A stretch of 64,000 bases of DNA from assembly GCF_000185905.1 (NCBI RefSeq), contig NC_014923.1, forward strand, positions 2,503,501 to 2,567,500. Reading direction: 5' to 3'. Shown here one piece after another: positions 63,629-64,000 of the stretch (positions are counted from its first letter, which is position 1; each line of letters starts with the position of its first letter). Origin of the DNA: Mesorhizobium ciceri biovar biserrulae WSM1271 (GTDB lineage Bacteria > Pseudomonadota > Alphaproteobacteria > Rhizobiales > Rhizobiaceae). The notes beneath the pieces are model-generated. The model saw only the letters and a program-made list of their open reading frames with translations. It was not told the DNA's origin and ran no database searches. Position numbers and translations under genes: made by a program.

Positions 63629-64000
63629 ATGCACAATGCGATCAAAAAAGGATGGGCTGCCCGTGGCCGCGAGTGGCGGACCGGCTGGGCCTTTGCCTTG
63701 CCCGGCCTGCTGCTGCTGGCGATCGTGATGGGCTTTCCCCTGGCCTATGCCTGCATCCTCTCGATCTCCTCGATGACCTTGATCAAGCCGCAGCTCCTGC
63801 CGCTTGTCGGGTTCAAGAATTTCGCCTCGATGATCGGCGATGAGCTGTTCTGGAACGCGCTCTGGCTCACCGTGCGCTATTCGGCGGTGACCGTGGTCGG
63901 CGAATTCGTGATCGGGCTCGGCATTGCCCTGATGCTCAACCGGACGGTCCGGATGAAGCCGGTCTATTTCGCGGTTCTGACCATTCCCATGGCGATGTCG
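63629..64000 (+). CDS. Carbohydrate ABC transporter permease (MalF type), cut by window end
   Basis: The frame runs from the ATG to the window edge (124 codons, no stop). A basic start 'MHNAIKKGWAARGREWRTG' is followed by a span 'WAFALPGLLLLAIVMGFPLAYACILS' and 'PLVGFKNFASMIGDELFWNALWLTVRYS', the usual MalF/UgpA N-terminal pattern with further spans beginning. It is the second channel half of this importer. The ribosome site is weak. Confidence 0.85.
   Translation, partial: MHNAIKKGWAARGREWRTGWAFALPGLLLLAIVMGFPLAYACILSISSMTLIKPQLLPLVGFKNFASMIGDELFWNALWLTVRYSAVTVVGEFVIGLGIALMLNRTVRMKPVYFAVLTIPMAMS

Overview
This is a high-GC chromosomal window, roughly 60-65% GC by eye. It looks like an alphaproteobacterium of the Rhizobiales, most plausibly Mesorhizobium or a close relative. 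The evidence is a zwf-pgl-edd Entner-Doudoroff operon, a PleC/DivJ/PdhS-type PAS kinase, a phasin gene, a tRNA-His with the alphaproteobacterial acceptor end (no G-1, G1:U72, A73), abundant polyol/sugar ABC systems, and palindromic intergenic repeats of rhizobial type. No species name can be proven from the sequence alone.

Layout. 1-6.4 kb: surface polysaccharide genes (three glycosyltransferase-type genes with ATGA overlaps, a Wzx-like flippase on the other strand, and a Wzz/GumC-type chain-length protein with a proline-rich tail in place of a kinase). 6.5-14.7 kb: folD, a GlxA-type AraC regulator, a secreted VWA protein, and the zwf-pgl-edd operon. 15.0-18.3 kb: a scar zone holding a frameshifted SDR gene, the C-terminal end of an Rhs/YD-repeat gene with an in-frame stop and an AT-rich immunity-like ORF behind it, and a frameshifted GspK-like gene. 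18.3-22.7 kb: an SH3 protein and a gamma-glutamylputrescine oxidase/synthetase-like pair split by a cassette, in which a four-helix-bundle ORF is flanked by inverted arrays of an 8-bp repeat. 22.9-28.7 kb: a HAD hydrolase, a degenerate receiver protein, aceA with a small partner ORF, a divergent RamB/ScfR-type regulator, and an EamA transporter. 29-33.2 kb: a potFGHI-like polyamine importer. 33.2-41.4 kb: an AsmA-like protein, acetoacetyl-CoA synthetase and a large PAS histidine kinase. 41.5-42.5 kb: phasin, an sRNA with three anti-Shine-Dalgarno hairpins, and tRNA-His. 43-46.3 kb: lhgO, a livF remnant and a DadA-like oxidase. 46.3-64 kb: two adjacent sugar/polyol catabolic loci.

How the genes work together. 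The potFGHI importer and the PuuA/PuuB-like enzymes fit putrescine uptake and gamma-glutamylation. aceA, acetoacetyl-CoA synthetase and the phasin fit acetate/acetoacetate/polyhydroxybutyrate metabolism. The first sugar locus (all on the minus strand) joins a ribose-type ABC importer, a D-tagatose 3-epimerase-like protein, a ROK regulator, a PfkB kinase and a GatZ-type protein with no catalytic aldolase nearby; this resembles the D-tagatose branch known from Agrobacterium. The second has a DeoR regulator, a BtpA-family protein, an FGGY kinase and a HAD phosphatase facing a dehydrogenase and a MalK/MalG/SBP/MalF importer.

The two most interesting items are the inverted octamer-array/four-helix-bundle cassette (20692-21296) and the triple-hairpin CCUCCUCCC RNA (about 42165-42287). 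The Rhs toxin/immunity remnant (15.8-17.4 kb) and a possible very short minus-strand RNA (about 8630-8682) come next.
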